Below, piece after piece: positions 53,728 through 63,695 of a DNA stretch of 64,000 nt. Numbering within the stretch: position 1 is the first letter of the stretch; the number at the start of each line of letters is the position of its first letter. The DNA comes from Thermosynechococcus sp. HN-54. Lineage in GTDB: Bacteria; Cyanobacteriota; Cyanobacteriia; Thermosynechococcales; Thermosynechococcaceae. Below the pieces are notes generated by a model. That model did no database searches and had not been told where the DNA came from. It worked only from the letters and a program-made list of their open reading frames with translations. A program made the translations under genes and the position numbers. The DNA lies in NCBI RefSeq assembly GCF_023650955.1, contig NZ_CP098039.1:1178001-1242000 (forward strand). Reading direction: 5' to 3'.

Positions 53728-55317
53728 ATGGCAATTGGTTATTTAGCGCTGGTTTTGCATGCTCACCTCCCCTTCGTCCGCCACCCTGAGAGCGACTACG
53801 TCCTAGAGGAAGAGTGGCTCTTTGAGGCCATTACTGAAACCTACGTGCCCCTGATCCGAATGTTTGAGGGGCTGAAGCGTGACGGCGTGGACTTCAAAAT
53901 CACGATGAGTATGACGCCGCCGTTAATCTCAATGCTGCGAGATCCGCTACTTCAGGAACGCTACGATCAGCACTTGGCAAAACTGGAGGAACTGGCGGAG
54001 CTAGAGGTAGAGCGCAATACCTACAACGGCCACATCCGCTACCTTGCTGAGCACTATGCCCAAGAATTCAACAACGTGCGGCAAACGTGGGAAAACTACG
54101 ATCGCGACCTCGTCAAGGCCTTCAAGCAGTTTCAAGACACCAATAACCTTGAAATCATTACCTGTGGTGCTACCCACGGCTACCTGCCCCTGATGAAAAT
54201 GTATCCCCAAGCGGTGTGGGCACAACTGCAAGTGGCCTGTGAGCACTATGAGCAAACCTTTGGCCGGCCACCCAAGGGCATCTGGCTGCCAGAGTGCGCC
54301 TACTACGAAGGGCTGGAGCGAATGCTAGCCGATGCTGGGTTGCGCTATTTCATTACCGATGGCCACGGTATTCTCTATGCTCGTCCCCGGCCACGTTTTG
54401 GCACCTATGCGCCCATTTTTACCGAAACGGGGGTCGCTGCCTTTGGCCGTGATCACGAATCCTCGCAGCAGGTGTGGTCGTCGGAGGTGGGTTATCCGGG
54501 TGCCCCTGAATACCGCGAATTCTACAAAGACTTGGGTTGGGAAGCAGACTACGAATACATCAAGCCCTACATCATGCCCAATGGCCAACGCAAAAATACG
54601 GGGATTAAGTACCACAAAATTACCGGTCGTGGCCTTGGCTTAGGAGATAAGCAGCTCTATGACCCCTACTGGGCACGGGAAAAAGCCGCCGAACACGCGG
54701 CCAACTTCATGTTTAACCGCGAGAACCAAATTCGCTACCTCTACCACTTGATGCAGCGCCCGCCGATTGTGGTCTCTCCCTACGATGCCGAACTCTATGG
54801 TCACTGGTGGTACGAAGGGCCTTGGTTTTTGGACTTTCTTTTCCGCAAAGTTTGGTTTGACCAAGACACCTTTGCCATGACCCACTTGGCAGACTATCTA
54901 CGTGCCCATCCCACCCAGCAGGTGTGCCGTCCCTCCCAGTCGAGTTGGGGCTACAAGGGCTTCCATGAATACTGGCTCAATGACACCAATGCTTGGATTT
55001 ACCCCCACCTCCATAAGGCCGCTGAACGGATGATTGAACTGGCCAAGGGGGAGCCGTGGGATGAACTGAGTTGGCGTGCCCTCAACCAAGCGGCACGGGA
55101 ATTGCTCTTGGCTCAATCCTCAGACTGGGCCTTTATCATGCGCACAGGAACCATGGTGCCCTATGCAGTTCGCCGCACCCGTAGCCACCTGATGCGCTTC
55201 CACAAGCTCTACGATGACATCAAGGCACAAAAAATTGATGCGGGTTGGTTAGAAAAGGTGGAAGCCATTGATAATATCTTTCCCCACATTAACTATCGGG
55301 TCTATCGCCCGTTGTAG
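53728..55317 (+). CDS. GH57 1,4-alpha-glucan branching enzyme
   Basis: A 529-residue glycoside hydrolase of family 57. The start MAIGYLALVLHAHLPFVRHP holds the conserved HAHLPFVRHPE block; the probable nucleophile is E189 in IWLPECAYYEG and the acid is D353 in SPYDAELYGHWWYEG. Length and motifs match GH57 branching enzymes such as those of Thermococcus and Thermus, which make alpha-1,6 branches in glycogen. A C-terminal helical part follows (from about residue 420). It lies alone, convergent with ffh, which ends 12 bp away. Confidence 0.88.
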   Translation: MAIGYLALVLHAHLPFVRHPESDYVLEEEWLFEAITETYVPLIRMFEGLKRDGVDFKITMSMTPPLISMLRDPLLQERYDQHLAKLEELAELEVERNTYNGHIRYLAEHYAQEFNNVRQTWENYDRDLVKAFKQFQDTNNLEIITCGATHGYLPLMKMYPQAVWAQLQVACEHYEQTFGRPPKGIWLPECAYYEGLERMLADAGLRYFITDGHGILYARPRPRFGTYAPIFTETGVAAFGRDHESSQQVWSSEVGYPGAPEYREFYKDLGWEADYEYIKPYIMPNGQRKNTGIKYHKITGRGLGLGDKQLYDPYWAREKAAEHAANFMFNRENQIRYLYHLMQRPPIVVSPYDAELYGHWWYEGPWFLDFLFRKVWFDQDTFAMTHLADYLRAHPTQQVCRPSQSSWGYKGFHEYWLNDTNAWIYPHLHKAAERMIELAKGEPWDELSWRALNQAARELLLAQSSDWAFIMRTGTMVPYAVRRTRSHLMRFHKLYDDIKAQKIDAGWLEKVEAIDNIFPHINYRVYRPL

Positions 55318-55329
55318 TCAGGCCGGCGC

Positions 55330-56739
55330 CTAAAGCACGCCAAAGCCTTTGCGTTTCTTTTGTTTCTTGGGCTTTTTGGGAGCTTGAGCACGTCCCCCTC
55401 GACCCATTGGGTTCATGCTTGGCCTACCCATGCTCGGAAAGCCCCCTTGACCCATCTGCTGCATCAGCGATCGCATGCGCTGGAAATCACTCACGAGCTT
55501 TGTGACATCGGCCACCTGATAGCCCGAGCCTTTGGCGACCCGTTCACGCCGACTGGGGGAGCTAGCCAAAAGTTCAGGATTGTGGCGCTCTTCGCGGGTC
55601 ATGGAGTTAATCATGGCCTCCGCCCGTTTGAGTTGCACTTCCCCCTGCTGGAGTTGCTCTGTTGAAATTTTATTCATGCCGGGGATGAGCTTCATAATTC
55701 CCGCAAGGGAACCCATATTTTTTAGTAGGCGCAGCTGCTTGAGGAAGTCATCAAAGTCAAACTGGGCTTCGAGGATTTTGCGGGACATTTTTTCGGCATC
55801 GGCTAGGTCCACTTCCTCTTGGGCTTTTTCCACTAGGGTAAGGACATCCCCCATCCCCAAGATGCGAGAGGCCAAGCGATCGGGATAAAAGGGCTGGAGA
55901 GCCTCAACTTTTTCACCCACACCAATAAACTTAATCGGCTGTCCTGAGACCTGACGCACCGAGAGAGCTGCACCGCCGCGTGTATCGCCATCCAGTTTGG
56001 TGAGAATGGCTCCCGTAATCCCCACCTGCTCATGGAAGGCACGGGTAAGATTGGCCGCCTCTTGCCCTGTCATTGCATCCACTACTAAGAGGGTTTCGTG
56101 GGGTTGTACCGCGTCCTTAATGGCCGCCAGTTCCGCCATCATGTCGGCATCAATTTGGAGGCGCCCCGCTGTGTCAATAATCACGGTATCGACACCGAGT
56201 TCCTTGGCCTTGGCCACCCCTTGGCGGGCAATTTCCACAGGGCTTACCTCGGTGCCCATTTCAAACACCGGCACGTCAATTTGTTTGCCAAGGGTTATTA
56301 ACTGCTCAATGGCAGCGGGACGATAGACATCGGTGGCCACTAAGAGGCTGCTGCGGTGTTCTTTGCGCAGGTGCAAGGCAAGCTTTGCTGTGGCGGTGGT
56401 TTTCCCCGTTCCCTGTAAACCTGCCATGAGAATAATCGTGGGGGGTGGCTGCACGTGGGCAAGGGGGCTATGGGATTCCCCCATGACCTCCACAAGGGCA
56501 TCGTAAACAATTTTGATAAATTGCTGGTCAGGACGAACCCCAGCAATCACCTCGGCACCGATCGCCCGCTGACGCACATTTTCAATAAAATCTTTGGCAA
56601 CCTGTAGGTTGACGTCGGCCTCCAATAGGGCACGGCGCACTTCCCTGAGAGCCTCTTGGATATTGTTTTCCGTAATTTTGTCTTGACCCCGTAGGGTTTT
56701 CCACGCAGATTCAAGGCGTTCGGCAAGGGCGTCAAACAT
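55330..56739 (-). CDS. ffh: Signal recognition particle protein Ffh (SRP54)
   Basis: GTPase that binds signal sequences as they leave the ribosome and delivers them to FtsY. The 469-residue protein has the N-domain (residues 1-95), G-domain motifs GLQGTGKTTATAKL, DTAGRL, TKLDGDTRGGAAL, and the methionine-rich M-domain from about residue 310, ending in a glycine-, lysine-rich tail (PKKPKKQKKRKGFGVL). All canonical. It is convergent with the GH57 gene. Confidence 0.97.
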   Translation of the reverse strand: MFDALAERLESAWKTLRGQDKITENNIQEALREVRRALLEADVNLQVAKDFIENVRQRAIGAEVIAGVRPDQQFIKIVYDALVEVMGESHSPLAHVQPPPTIILMAGLQGTGKTTATAKLALHLRKEHRSSLLVATDVYRPAAIEQLITLGKQIDVPVFEMGTEVSPVEIARQGVAKAKELGVDTVIIDTAGRLQIDADMMAELAAIKDAVQPHETLLVVDAMTGQEAANLTRAFHEQVGITGAILTKLDGDTRGGAALSVRQVSGQPIKFIGVGEKVEALQPFYPDRLASRILGMGDVLTLVEKAQEEVDLADAEKMSRKILEAQFDFDDFLKQLRLLKNMGSLAGIMKLIPGMNKISTEQLQQGEVQLKRAEAMINSMTREERHNPELLASSPSRRERVAKGSGYQVADVTKLVSDFQRMRSLMQQMGQGGFPSMGRPSMNPMGRGGRAQAPKKPKKQKKRKGFGVL

Positions 56740-57030
56740 GGATACTACAGCTTAAGGGATGACAATGATTCTATGAACCTTAGAGTATCTATCCTAGCAA
56801 ACTGTCTCCCTTCTACCGTCTTTGCTACCTCACTGCCGCGGTCTGAGGGAAAAGGGGGGAATGGGAAGATTGTTGTCGAGGAGTTCTAATTTGTAGCAAA
56901 CTTAGCAGTGGTAGTCAACCGTATCCGCTAGGCTTTCACGATAAGATAGAAGCATTAGGGTTAGAGCCTTTTTTCTAAATTTTCTATAGGAAACTGAGGA
57001 TTCAAGGCTCTGATCGGCGGGAGGTGTCCT

Positions 57031-57258
57031 ATGCTTGTGATCCTCACCCAAAATCAGATTTTACCGTCACAATCTGTGTGTCAATCCTGCTTGTTTGCCG
57101 ATCGCCAAGGTCAACCCCGCTGGCAAGAGGGTCAACTCCGTTGTGGAGCGCCGCTGTGGAGTAGTGCGGAAGCGGGATGCCAACACTTTCGCTGTCAAAT
57201 GGGATTTCATTTAGTGGCGGTGTCCGATTTGCCCACTCCTTTGGAGCAAGATACCTAA
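57031..57258 (+). CDS. Small cysteine-rich protein of unknown function
   Basis: A 75-residue protein with five cysteines: C17-x2-C20, then C38, C50 and C55 (QSVCQSCLF, LRCGAPLW, AGCQHFRCQMG). The pattern could bind zinc or an iron-sulfur cluster. GGGAGG lies 7-12 nt before ATG 57031, a strong ribosome-binding site. I recall similar small proteins only from cyanobacteria. It ends 33 bp before the ATP-grasp gene and may be in the same operon. Confidence 0.65.
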   Translation: MLVILTQNQILPSQSVCQSCLFADRQGQPRWQEGQLRCGAPLWSSAEAGCQHFRCQMGFHLVAVSDLPTPLEQDT

Positions 57259-57291
57259 GGGAGCGCAACTGATCGCCACAAGGAAATATCA

Positions 57292-58728
57292 ATGCTGGAA
57301 TTTGATAACTACGATCCAGGAGACTTTTACGACGAGTGGTTTTTGGCCAAGGGGCAGCCGCGACCCTTCATTCAACCGCTTTTACAGCGGGTGCGATCGC
57401 TTCCCCCCGGAGAGCTACAACAACGCCAAAAAACGGCTCAACAGGTGATGTTTAACATTGGTGCCACCTTTACGGTTTATGGCGCTGCGGAGGGCACCGA
57501 ACGCATTATGCCCTTTGACATTTTACCGCGTGTTATTCCAGCCCAAGAGTGGCAAGGCCTTGAACGGGGTCTCAAACAACGGACGGCAGCGCTGAATACA
57601 TTTATTGCCGATGTCTATGGCGATCAAAAAATCCTTAAAAATGGTGTCATTCCGCGAGAGTTGATTGAGTCGGCCAAGGGCTATCTGCGTCCCTGCCACG
57701 AGCTGAAACCACCGGGCGGTATCTGGTGCCACATCACGGGAACTGACCTCGTGCGCGATCGCGACGGCACATTCTATGTGCTAGAGGATAACCTGCGCTG
57801 TCCCTCAGGGGTCTCCTACGTGCTGGAAAACCGGCGTGTGATGAAAAGCACGTTTCCCCTAGTCTTCAAAGAACTGCAAATTCAACCCGTGGACGAGTAC
57901 CCCAGCCATCTCCTCGAAACCCTGTTGAACCTTGCGCCCCTCGGCCTGCCAGATGCCACTGTGGTCGTGCTGACGCCGGGAATGTACAATTCGGCCTATT
58001 TTGAGCATTCCTTCTTGGCTCAACAAATGGGGGTGACGCTCGTGGAAGGGCGGGATCTCGTGGTTGCCGATGGTTACTTACAAATGCGCACCACCAAAGG
58101 CCTCAAGCGGGTGGATGTGGTCTATCGCCGCATTGATGATGACTTTATTGACCCCGCCGTATTTCGTCCTGATTCGCTGCTGGGGGTCAGAGGCTTGATG
58201 GAAGTGTATCGCCAAGGGCGGGTGGCGATCGCCAATGCCCTCGGCACGGGTGTGGCCGATGACAAGGTGATTTATGCCTATGTGCCGCAAATGATTCGCT
58301 ACTATCTTGGCGAGGAACCCCTCCTTCCCAATGTGCCCACCTACCTCTGCTGGGAGCCGAAACAATTGGATCATGTGCTCAAGAACCTCGATTCCCTCGT
58401 GGTGAAATCCGCCAACGAGTCCGGCGGCTATGGCATGCTCATTGGCTGTCAAGCCACTGCTGAGCAGCGAGCAGAATTTGCAGAACGCATCAAAGCCAAT
58501 CCCCGCAACTACATTGCCCAGCCCACCCTGTCCCTATCGCGGGTGCCCACCCTTCTCGGTGATGAAATTGTTGGCTGCCATGTGGACTTACGCCCCTATA
58601 TTCTCTATGGCAAAGACATCTACGTGCACCCCGGTGGACTGACGCGAGTAGCGATGAAACGGGGTTCCTTGGTGGTCAATTCATCCCAAGGGGGCGGCAG
58701 TAAGGATACTTGGGTATTGAACGAATAG
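57292..58728 (+). CDS. Circularly permuted ATP-grasp type 2 protein
   Basis: A 478-residue member of the DUF404/DUF407 (CP_ATPgrasp) family. Signature segments are ERIMPFDILPRVIPAQEW near residue 65, HITGTDLVRDRDGTFYVLEDNLR, SGVSYVLENRR, and VVKSANESGGYGMLIG, the ATP-grasp loop. Such proteins are usually found with alpha-E and transglutaminase genes in a peptide-ligase-like system, but neither follows here. Reaction unknown; it may ligate a carboxylate to an amine. Start ATG 57292, with AAGGAAAT upstream. Confidence 0.88.
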   Translation: MLEFDNYDPGDFYDEWFLAKGQPRPFIQPLLQRVRSLPPGELQQRQKTAQQVMFNIGATFTVYGAAEGTERIMPFDILPRVIPAQEWQGLERGLKQRTAALNTFIADVYGDQKILKNGVIPRELIESAKGYLRPCHELKPPGGIWCHITGTDLVRDRDGTFYVLEDNLRCPSGVSYVLENRRVMKSTFPLVFKELQIQPVDEYPSHLLETLLNLAPLGLPDATVVVLTPGMYNSAYFEHSFLAQQMGVTLVEGRDLVVADGYLQMRTTKGLKRVDVVYRRIDDDFIDPAVFRPDSLLGVRGLMEVYRQGRVAIANALGTGVADDKVIYAYVPQMIRYYLGEEPLLPNVPTYLCWEPKQLDHVLKNLDSLVVKSANESGGYGMLIGCQATAEQRAEFAERIKANPRNYIAQPTLSLSRVPTLLGDEIVGCHVDLRPYILYGKDIYVHPGGLTRVAMKRGSLVVNSSQGGGSKDTWVLNE

Positions 58729-58926
58729 GGCTGCTTTTGCCTATCGTTAGCCTATGGCATTGCTCATAAACAGGGGAGTATCAACCCGTGCTCTAGTACA
58801 CCATCAGGATGAAAAAGGCAGCACTGACGGTAGCGGTAAGGCACCACCTATGTTAAACAATTATTAGCCAACACTGATCGGTGAACCTAGCCTAAATTTG
58901 CTGAGGTACTGAAGGAACTTAAGCGC

Positions 58927-59397
58927 ATGAATGAATTTGAGACATCCCCAACCACAGAAACCACCCATACAGAAAAGCCTATCTTTGAGCCGACCCCTGC
59001 GCCAGCGCCCCTTGCAGAATTAGAATCCCAGCCGGCATCCCCCAAGGTGGGTGGCCTCACAGATGAACAGTGGCAACAGGCTCGCGAAAAACTTTATTGG
59101 CTCCTCACGGTCTTCCCCGATCAGGTTAGTACGTTTCTTGGTGAGTATCAGCAGCCCCTCCGCACCCTTCTGATCATTCTGGCAACAGTTCCCTTTGTGG
59201 CACTTGCGGTGGCTATTTTAGAGGTCGTGAATGCCATTCCTCTCCTAGGCCCCACCTGCGAACTGGTCGGCTTTGGCTACACTTGTTGGTTTCTCTATCG
59301 CTATGTCCTCTTTGAATCCGGTCGCCGTGAATTTGGCCAGAAGGTGAACGAGTATAAATCCCGTATCCTTGGCAATGAAGGCGGCAGTTCTTCCTAA
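58927..59397 (+). CDS. CAAD-domain (CurT/CURT1-like) membrane protein
   Basis: A 156-residue protein with a disordered Pro/Thr-rich N-terminus (about 1-40), an amphipathic helix (LTDEQWQQAREKLYWLLTVF) and two transmembrane helices (LLIILATVPFVALAVAILEVV and LLGPTCELVGFGYTCWFLYRYVLF) ending in RREFGQKVNEYKSRILG. This is the CAAD layout found in cyanobacterial CurT and plastid CURT1, which bend thylakoid membranes. CurT is the likely role, but CAAD domains also occur in other proteins. The amidotransferase gene starts 8 bp downstream. Confidence 0.82.
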   Translation: MNEFETSPTTETTHTEKPIFEPTPAPAPLAELESQPASPKVGGLTDEQWQQAREKLYWLLTVFPDQVSTFLGEYQQPLRTLLIILATVPFVALAVAILEVVNAIPLLGPTCELVGFGYTCWFLYRYVLFESGRREFGQKVNEYKSRILGNEGGSSS

Positions 59398-59405
59398 GGG
59401 AATTC

Positions 59406-60098
59406 ATGCGGCTGCACTACCTCCAGCACGTGCCCTTTGAGACCCCCGCCCACATTGCGCAGTGGGCGATCGCCCGTGGTTTTGATTGGCAAGGCAGTCA
59501 TCTTTATGCGGGCGAGTCGCTACCCGCATTGACGGAGGTGGATGCGCTGATCGTTATGGGCGGCCCCATGGGGGTACACGATGAGGCTGTTTATCCGTGG
59601 TTAGGGGCTGAAAAGGCCTTTTTGCGCCAAGCGATCGCCCGTGGCTTACCAGTTCTAGGCATTTGTCTGGGTGCTCAACTATTGGCGCAAGTCCTCGGGG
59701 CGGAGGTCACCACAGCACCCATGAAGGAAATTGGTTGGTTTCCCATTGAATTGACCGCTGCTGCCCAAGCCCATCCTTGGTTTCAAGATTGGCCACCTCA
59801 ACTGACGGTACTCCATTGGCACGGCGAGATGTTTAGCTTACCCCCGCAGGCGCTCCATTTGGCCAAAAGTGCTGCCTGTCCACAGCAGGGTTTTCTGTGG
59901 CGCGATCGCGTTATGGGCCTTCAGTTTCACCTAGAAGTGACGCCGGCGAGCCTTGGGGAGTTGATTCAGCATTGCCAGCACGAACTGGTACTTGGCCCTT
60001 ATATTCAATCGGCACCAGAGATTCAAGCTCAAGCGGCACAAACAGCACTCTTGACCCCCTATCTGGAACGTTTACTTGAGCGCTGGATTCAGTCGTGA
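59406..60098 (+). CDS. Class I glutamine amidotransferase-like protein
   Basis: A 230-residue stand-alone GATase-like domain. The nucleophile elbow is GICLGAQLLA with the catalytic cysteine; HWHGEMFSLP and GLQFHLEVTPAS hold the His-x-Glu pair. MGGPMGVHDEAVYPWLG is typical of the GuaA-like GATase family of small proteins annotated GMP synthase-like. The actual substrate is unknown. It overlaps the TrmH-like gene by 4 nt (GTGA). Confidence 0.85.
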   Translation: MRLHYLQHVPFETPAHIAQWAIARGFDWQGSHLYAGESLPALTEVDALIVMGGPMGVHDEAVYPWLGAEKAFLRQAIARGLPVLGICLGAQLLAQVLGAEVTTAPMKEIGWFPIELTAAAQAHPWFQDWPPQLTVLHWHGEMFSLPPQALHLAKSAACPQQGFLWRDRVMGLQFHLEVTPASLGELIQHCQHELVLGPYIQSAPEIQAQAAQTALLTPYLERLLERWIQS

Positions 60099-60874
60099 TC
60101 ATTACCAGTCGACAGAATCCCTTGGTGCGCTCAATTCGCAAGCTGCACCACCGCAAATATCGCCAAGGGCACTTGCTATTAGAGGGAACTCATCTTCTCC
60201 AAGAGGCTGTGGCTGGGGGCTATCACCTCTCTGTGGTTTGCTATACCAGCGCTTGGCAAGCCAAGCAATCGCCAACCTTTTGGCAGCAGGTTGTTCACAG
60301 GAGCGATCGCACCGTTGAAGTCACTGAAGAGGTACTGACTGCCCTCTGTACAACAACCACTCCCGATGGTGTCGTTGCTGTTGCTGACTATACACCCCTT
60401 CCTACCTTGCCACTCCAGCGTTTAGGTCTGTGCTTAGTTACGCTTCAGGATCCGGGCAATTTGGGAACGATTATTCGCACCGCTGCTGCTGTGGGTGTTG
60501 AGGGGCTATTGCTGACCCCCGATTGCGTGGACATGACCCATCCCAAGGTATTGCGTGCCAGTGCGGGTCAGTGGTTTCGCCTACCGATGCAAACCATTAC
60601 TAATGGCCTAGAAACCCTCAAAGCCTACCAAGCTCAAGGATGGCAAATTGTGGTGACACTACCGACTGCCCCCTGCGTTTATTGGCAGGCGGACTTTCGC
60701 CGACCCACCCTGTTGGTGATGGGCAATGAAGGCCAAGGACTCCCCCCGGCCTACCACGACAGCAGCTTTACTGCCCTCCGGATTCCTCAGGAGCCAAATG
60801 TCGAATCCCTGAATGTGGCGATCGCCACGGCAGTGCTCTTGTACGAAGTTTATCGCCAACGCTCGCTGGACTAA
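60095..60874 (+). CDS. TrmH/SpoU-family RNA 2'-O-methyltransferase
   Basis: A 259-residue SPOUT enzyme with an N-terminal substrate-binding domain (residues 1-95; [21 protein letters not shown]) and a knotted catalytic domain: [34 protein letters not shown] and [22 protein letters not shown]. These are the three SpoU motifs. It probably methylates a ribose in rRNA or tRNA. Start GTG 60095 overlaps the preceding stop, so it is translationally coupled. It overlaps psbZ by 4 nt tail to tail. Confidence 0.9.
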   Translation: MIITSRQNPLVRSIRKLHHRKYRQGHLLLEGTHLLQEAVAGGYHLSVVCYTSAWQAKQSPTFWQQVVHRSDRTVEVTEEVLTALCTTTTPDGVVAVADYTPLPTLPLQRLGLCLVTLQDPGNLGTIIRTAAAVGVEGLLLTPDCVDMTHPKVLRASAGQWFRLPMQTITNGLETLKAYQAQGWQIVVTLPTAPCVYWQADFRRPTLLVMGNEGQGLPPAYHDSSFTALRIPQEPNVESLNVAIATAVLLYEVYRQRSLD

Positions 60875-61059
60875 ACCACAAAGAAGTTGAGAACGCCCAC
60901 CACCAACACTAGGGCAATCCATACCCCGGAGCCAAGGAAAATTAACTGCTTTGAGCGATCCCAATCTTGGGGAGAGGCGTAGGCCACTGGCACACCCACC
61001 ACCATCACAAAGGACAGAATGACAAGGGCAGCAAGAGCCAGTTGAAAGAGAATCGTCAT
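60871..61059 (-). CDS. psbZ: Photosystem II subunit PsbZ (Ycf9)
   Basis: A 62-residue, two-helix protein ([20 protein letters not shown], then [20 protein letters not shown]) that stabilises CP43 and PSII dimers with the light-harvesting antenna. The loop [16 protein letters not shown] is strongly conserved in PsbZ. It is monocistronic between a TrmH gene (convergent, 4-nt overlap) and the M23 peptidase gene. Confidence 0.96.
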   Translation of the reverse strand: MTILFQLALAALVILSFVMVVGVPVAYASPQDWDRSKQLIFLGSGVWIALVLVVGVLNFFVV

Positions 61060-61176
61060 TGTTGCTAACTCCCAAATTTTATCAGCGGCAATGGTAGCGA
61101 AGCAGCTACCTCTGAACTAGCATTATCGCCCATTTCTTGACCCTAAACTAGGCTCAGCAGCGAGTTCATATCGCAA

Positions 61177-62031
61177 CTATTGCCAGCCCTGAGCCAGCCA
61201 CGATCGCGGATCAACGCACTCGCCATTAACGTAGAGTCCCCAATGTAAATGCGGCCCTGTGGCAGCACCCGTATTGCCAACAGTACCAATGACTTGCCCC
61301 GCTTCAACCATTTGTCCCTCTTGAACGCGAATTTGATCGAGGTGAAGGTAAATCGTCAGCACCCCCTGCCCATGATCAATACCAATTGTGTTGCCATGGA
61401 TCAGAAACCCTTGGGATTCTCGCCCCACTAAGGCCACTCGCCCCCGCTGCGCCGCTACTACGGGTGATCCCTTGGGGCCTGCATAGTCCAAACCGCGATG
61501 GAAGTAGTCCTTGGCAAAAACCCCGTTGTAATACCGCCGCACGCCGTAGGGTGTGGTCACAGGACCACTATTGGGGCGGCGAAAGGCACCTTGCCAGAGT
61601 CTTTCGGGGGTGACCAGTGCCTTAAAGGCATCCACGCGATCAAATTCTAAATCCGTTCCTGAGGAGTCTTTGCCCGGTGGGAGCCAAATACTTTGCACAG
61701 GAAAGGAGCGATCGCCCACCCACAGCAACATGTTGCGGGTTTCATTTCCTGCCCGAACCACCAATGAACGGCGGCCGGGTGTCTGTAGTGGTGTTGTTGC
61801 CACAAACGCACGCCATTGCTGGGGGCCAATGGAGAAAACCGGCAGGGCTTTGCCCGCAACCTCGACTGTGGGCTGTTCTGAAGCGTTGACCACAATGGCC
61901 AGCGTATCTCCCAAAACAGCGCGATCGGGACTGACGGTGACCATCAGCGGAATCGTCACTTGACTACTGGCGGGCAGAACGGTGGCAGTGATAATGGCGG
62001 GTACTAGCCACGGGAGAAGGCGATCGCGCAT
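61177..62031 (-). CDS. M23-family (LytM-type) metallopeptidase
   Basis: A 284-residue exported peptidase with an N-terminal signal peptide (LLPWLVPAIITATVLPASS), a beta-rich middle domain and a C-terminal lysostaphin/LytM domain. The zinc ligands are visible as H in FHRGLDYAG with the following Asp, and H in GPHLHWGLYV. It should cleave peptidoglycan cross-links or, if inactive, activate amidases; the ligands look complete. ATG 62031 is preferred over 62070. It lies between psbZ and the cpc operon terminator on the same strand. Confidence 0.9.
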   Translation of the reverse strand: MRDRLLPWLVPAIITATVLPASSQVTIPLMVTVSPDRAVLGDTLAIVVNASEQPTVEVAGKALPVFSIGPQQWRAFVATTPLQTPGRRSLVVRAGNETRNMLLWVGDRSFPVQSIWLPPGKDSSGTDLEFDRVDAFKALVTPERLWQGAFRRPNSGPVTTPYGVRRYYNGVFAKDYFHRGLDYAGPKGSPVVAAQRGRVALVGRESQGFLIHGNTIGIDHGQGVLTIYLHLDQIRVQEGQMVEAGQVIGTVGNTGAATGPHLHWGLYVNGECVDPRSWLAQGWQ

Positions 62032-62103
62032 TGCTGCAAGAAATACTAAGCCTTTAGGTTGGACACGCAAAAATTCAATAGGGTTCCCAGCAGGAACGAA
62101 CGA

Positions 62104-62134
62104 GAAAAAGCCGCCAGTAAGTTGACCGACGGCT
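62104..62134 (-). terminator. Intrinsic terminator of the cpc operon
   Basis: On the minus strand AGCCGTC and GGCGGCT form a 7-bp stem (one G-T pair) with a 12-base loop, followed by TTTTT, 29 bp after the last cpcG stop codon. It would end the long cpc transcript before the M23 peptidase gene. Confidence 0.8.
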
Positions 62135-62162
62135 AGATCATTAAAGCATCCTTGAGCGTGAT

Positions 62163-62951
<789 letters not shown>

Positions 62952-63692
62952 CTAGCGCAGCGGAAAAGCCGCCGTCGGGTTGATCGACGCCGGTACATTC
63001 GGGCGATCGCGCCGCGTGGTATCGGGGATTTGCACATTGGCCGTGGAGACCGGCTTAAATTGCACAGGCGTCACCTTGACCGATCGTGCCATCTCCAAGA
63101 AATTGCGAATGTCGCCCCACTTGTAGCGACTGTTCTCTAACTTATCGCGCCAGTAGTCACCATAGCGAGGGGTAACCAGATTAAAGGGGCGATCTTTATA
63201 GCGACGACGCTGGTAGGGCACCGTATTATCACCAAAGTTTTGCGTATATTCGTCACTGTCCACAAGGGTATCCACAAATTTTTGCCAACCATCGGTGGCA
63301 ATGCGAATGGACCACGCCAGTTCTTCATCCTTGTTGTAGGGGGCACGCCCAAGGAGCCGCTTCAGAGCAATTTCCACCAAGCGATAGTTGGAGTTCGTCT
63401 CCACCACCAAGCGACGGAATGTCTCGGATTTGGCCAAGCCACGAATAAAATCCCGTACCGAAATGGCACGATTGGCCAGTTGGGACTCTAGATGGGGCTG
63501 GCGGGTACTCTTGAGGACAACGTGCTCGCTAAACACTTGGCGATAGGCGACCCAAATCAGTTCATCAATATCCGACTGATCCACTGCATCCTCAAGGGAA
63601 TAGCGCCAAGGGGTGTCTTCATTGGGCACTTCATAGCCCGGTACCCGCTGATTTTGGGAACTAGGGGCATAGCTCAGCAAGGGAATTGTCAT
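62952..63692 (-). CDS. cpcG2: Phycobilisome rod-core linker CpcG (second in tandem, CpcG2-like)
   Basis: A 246-residue rod-core linker starting MTIPLLSYAPSSQNQRVPGY. The linker domain ([80 protein letters not shown]) spans residues 20-185. The C-terminal tail is polar (RDRPNVPASINPTAAFPLR), so it attaches to the core and is not a membrane-anchored CpcL. It is 3 bp from the first cpcG stop and 33 bp before the third, all in one operon. Confidence 0.9.
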   Translation of the reverse strand: MTIPLLSYAPSSQNQRVPGYEVPNEDTPWRYSLEDAVDQSDIDELIWVAYRQVFSEHVVLKSTRQPHLESQLANRAISVRDFIRGLAKSETFRRLVVETNSNYRLVEIALKRLLGRAPYNKDEELAWSIRIATDGWQKFVDTLVDSDEYTQNFGDNTVPYQRRRYKDRPFNLVTPRYGDYWRDKLENSRYKWGDIRNFLEMARSVKVTPVQFKPVSTANVQIPDTTRRDRPNVPASINPTAAFPLR

Positions 63693-63695
63693 GGC

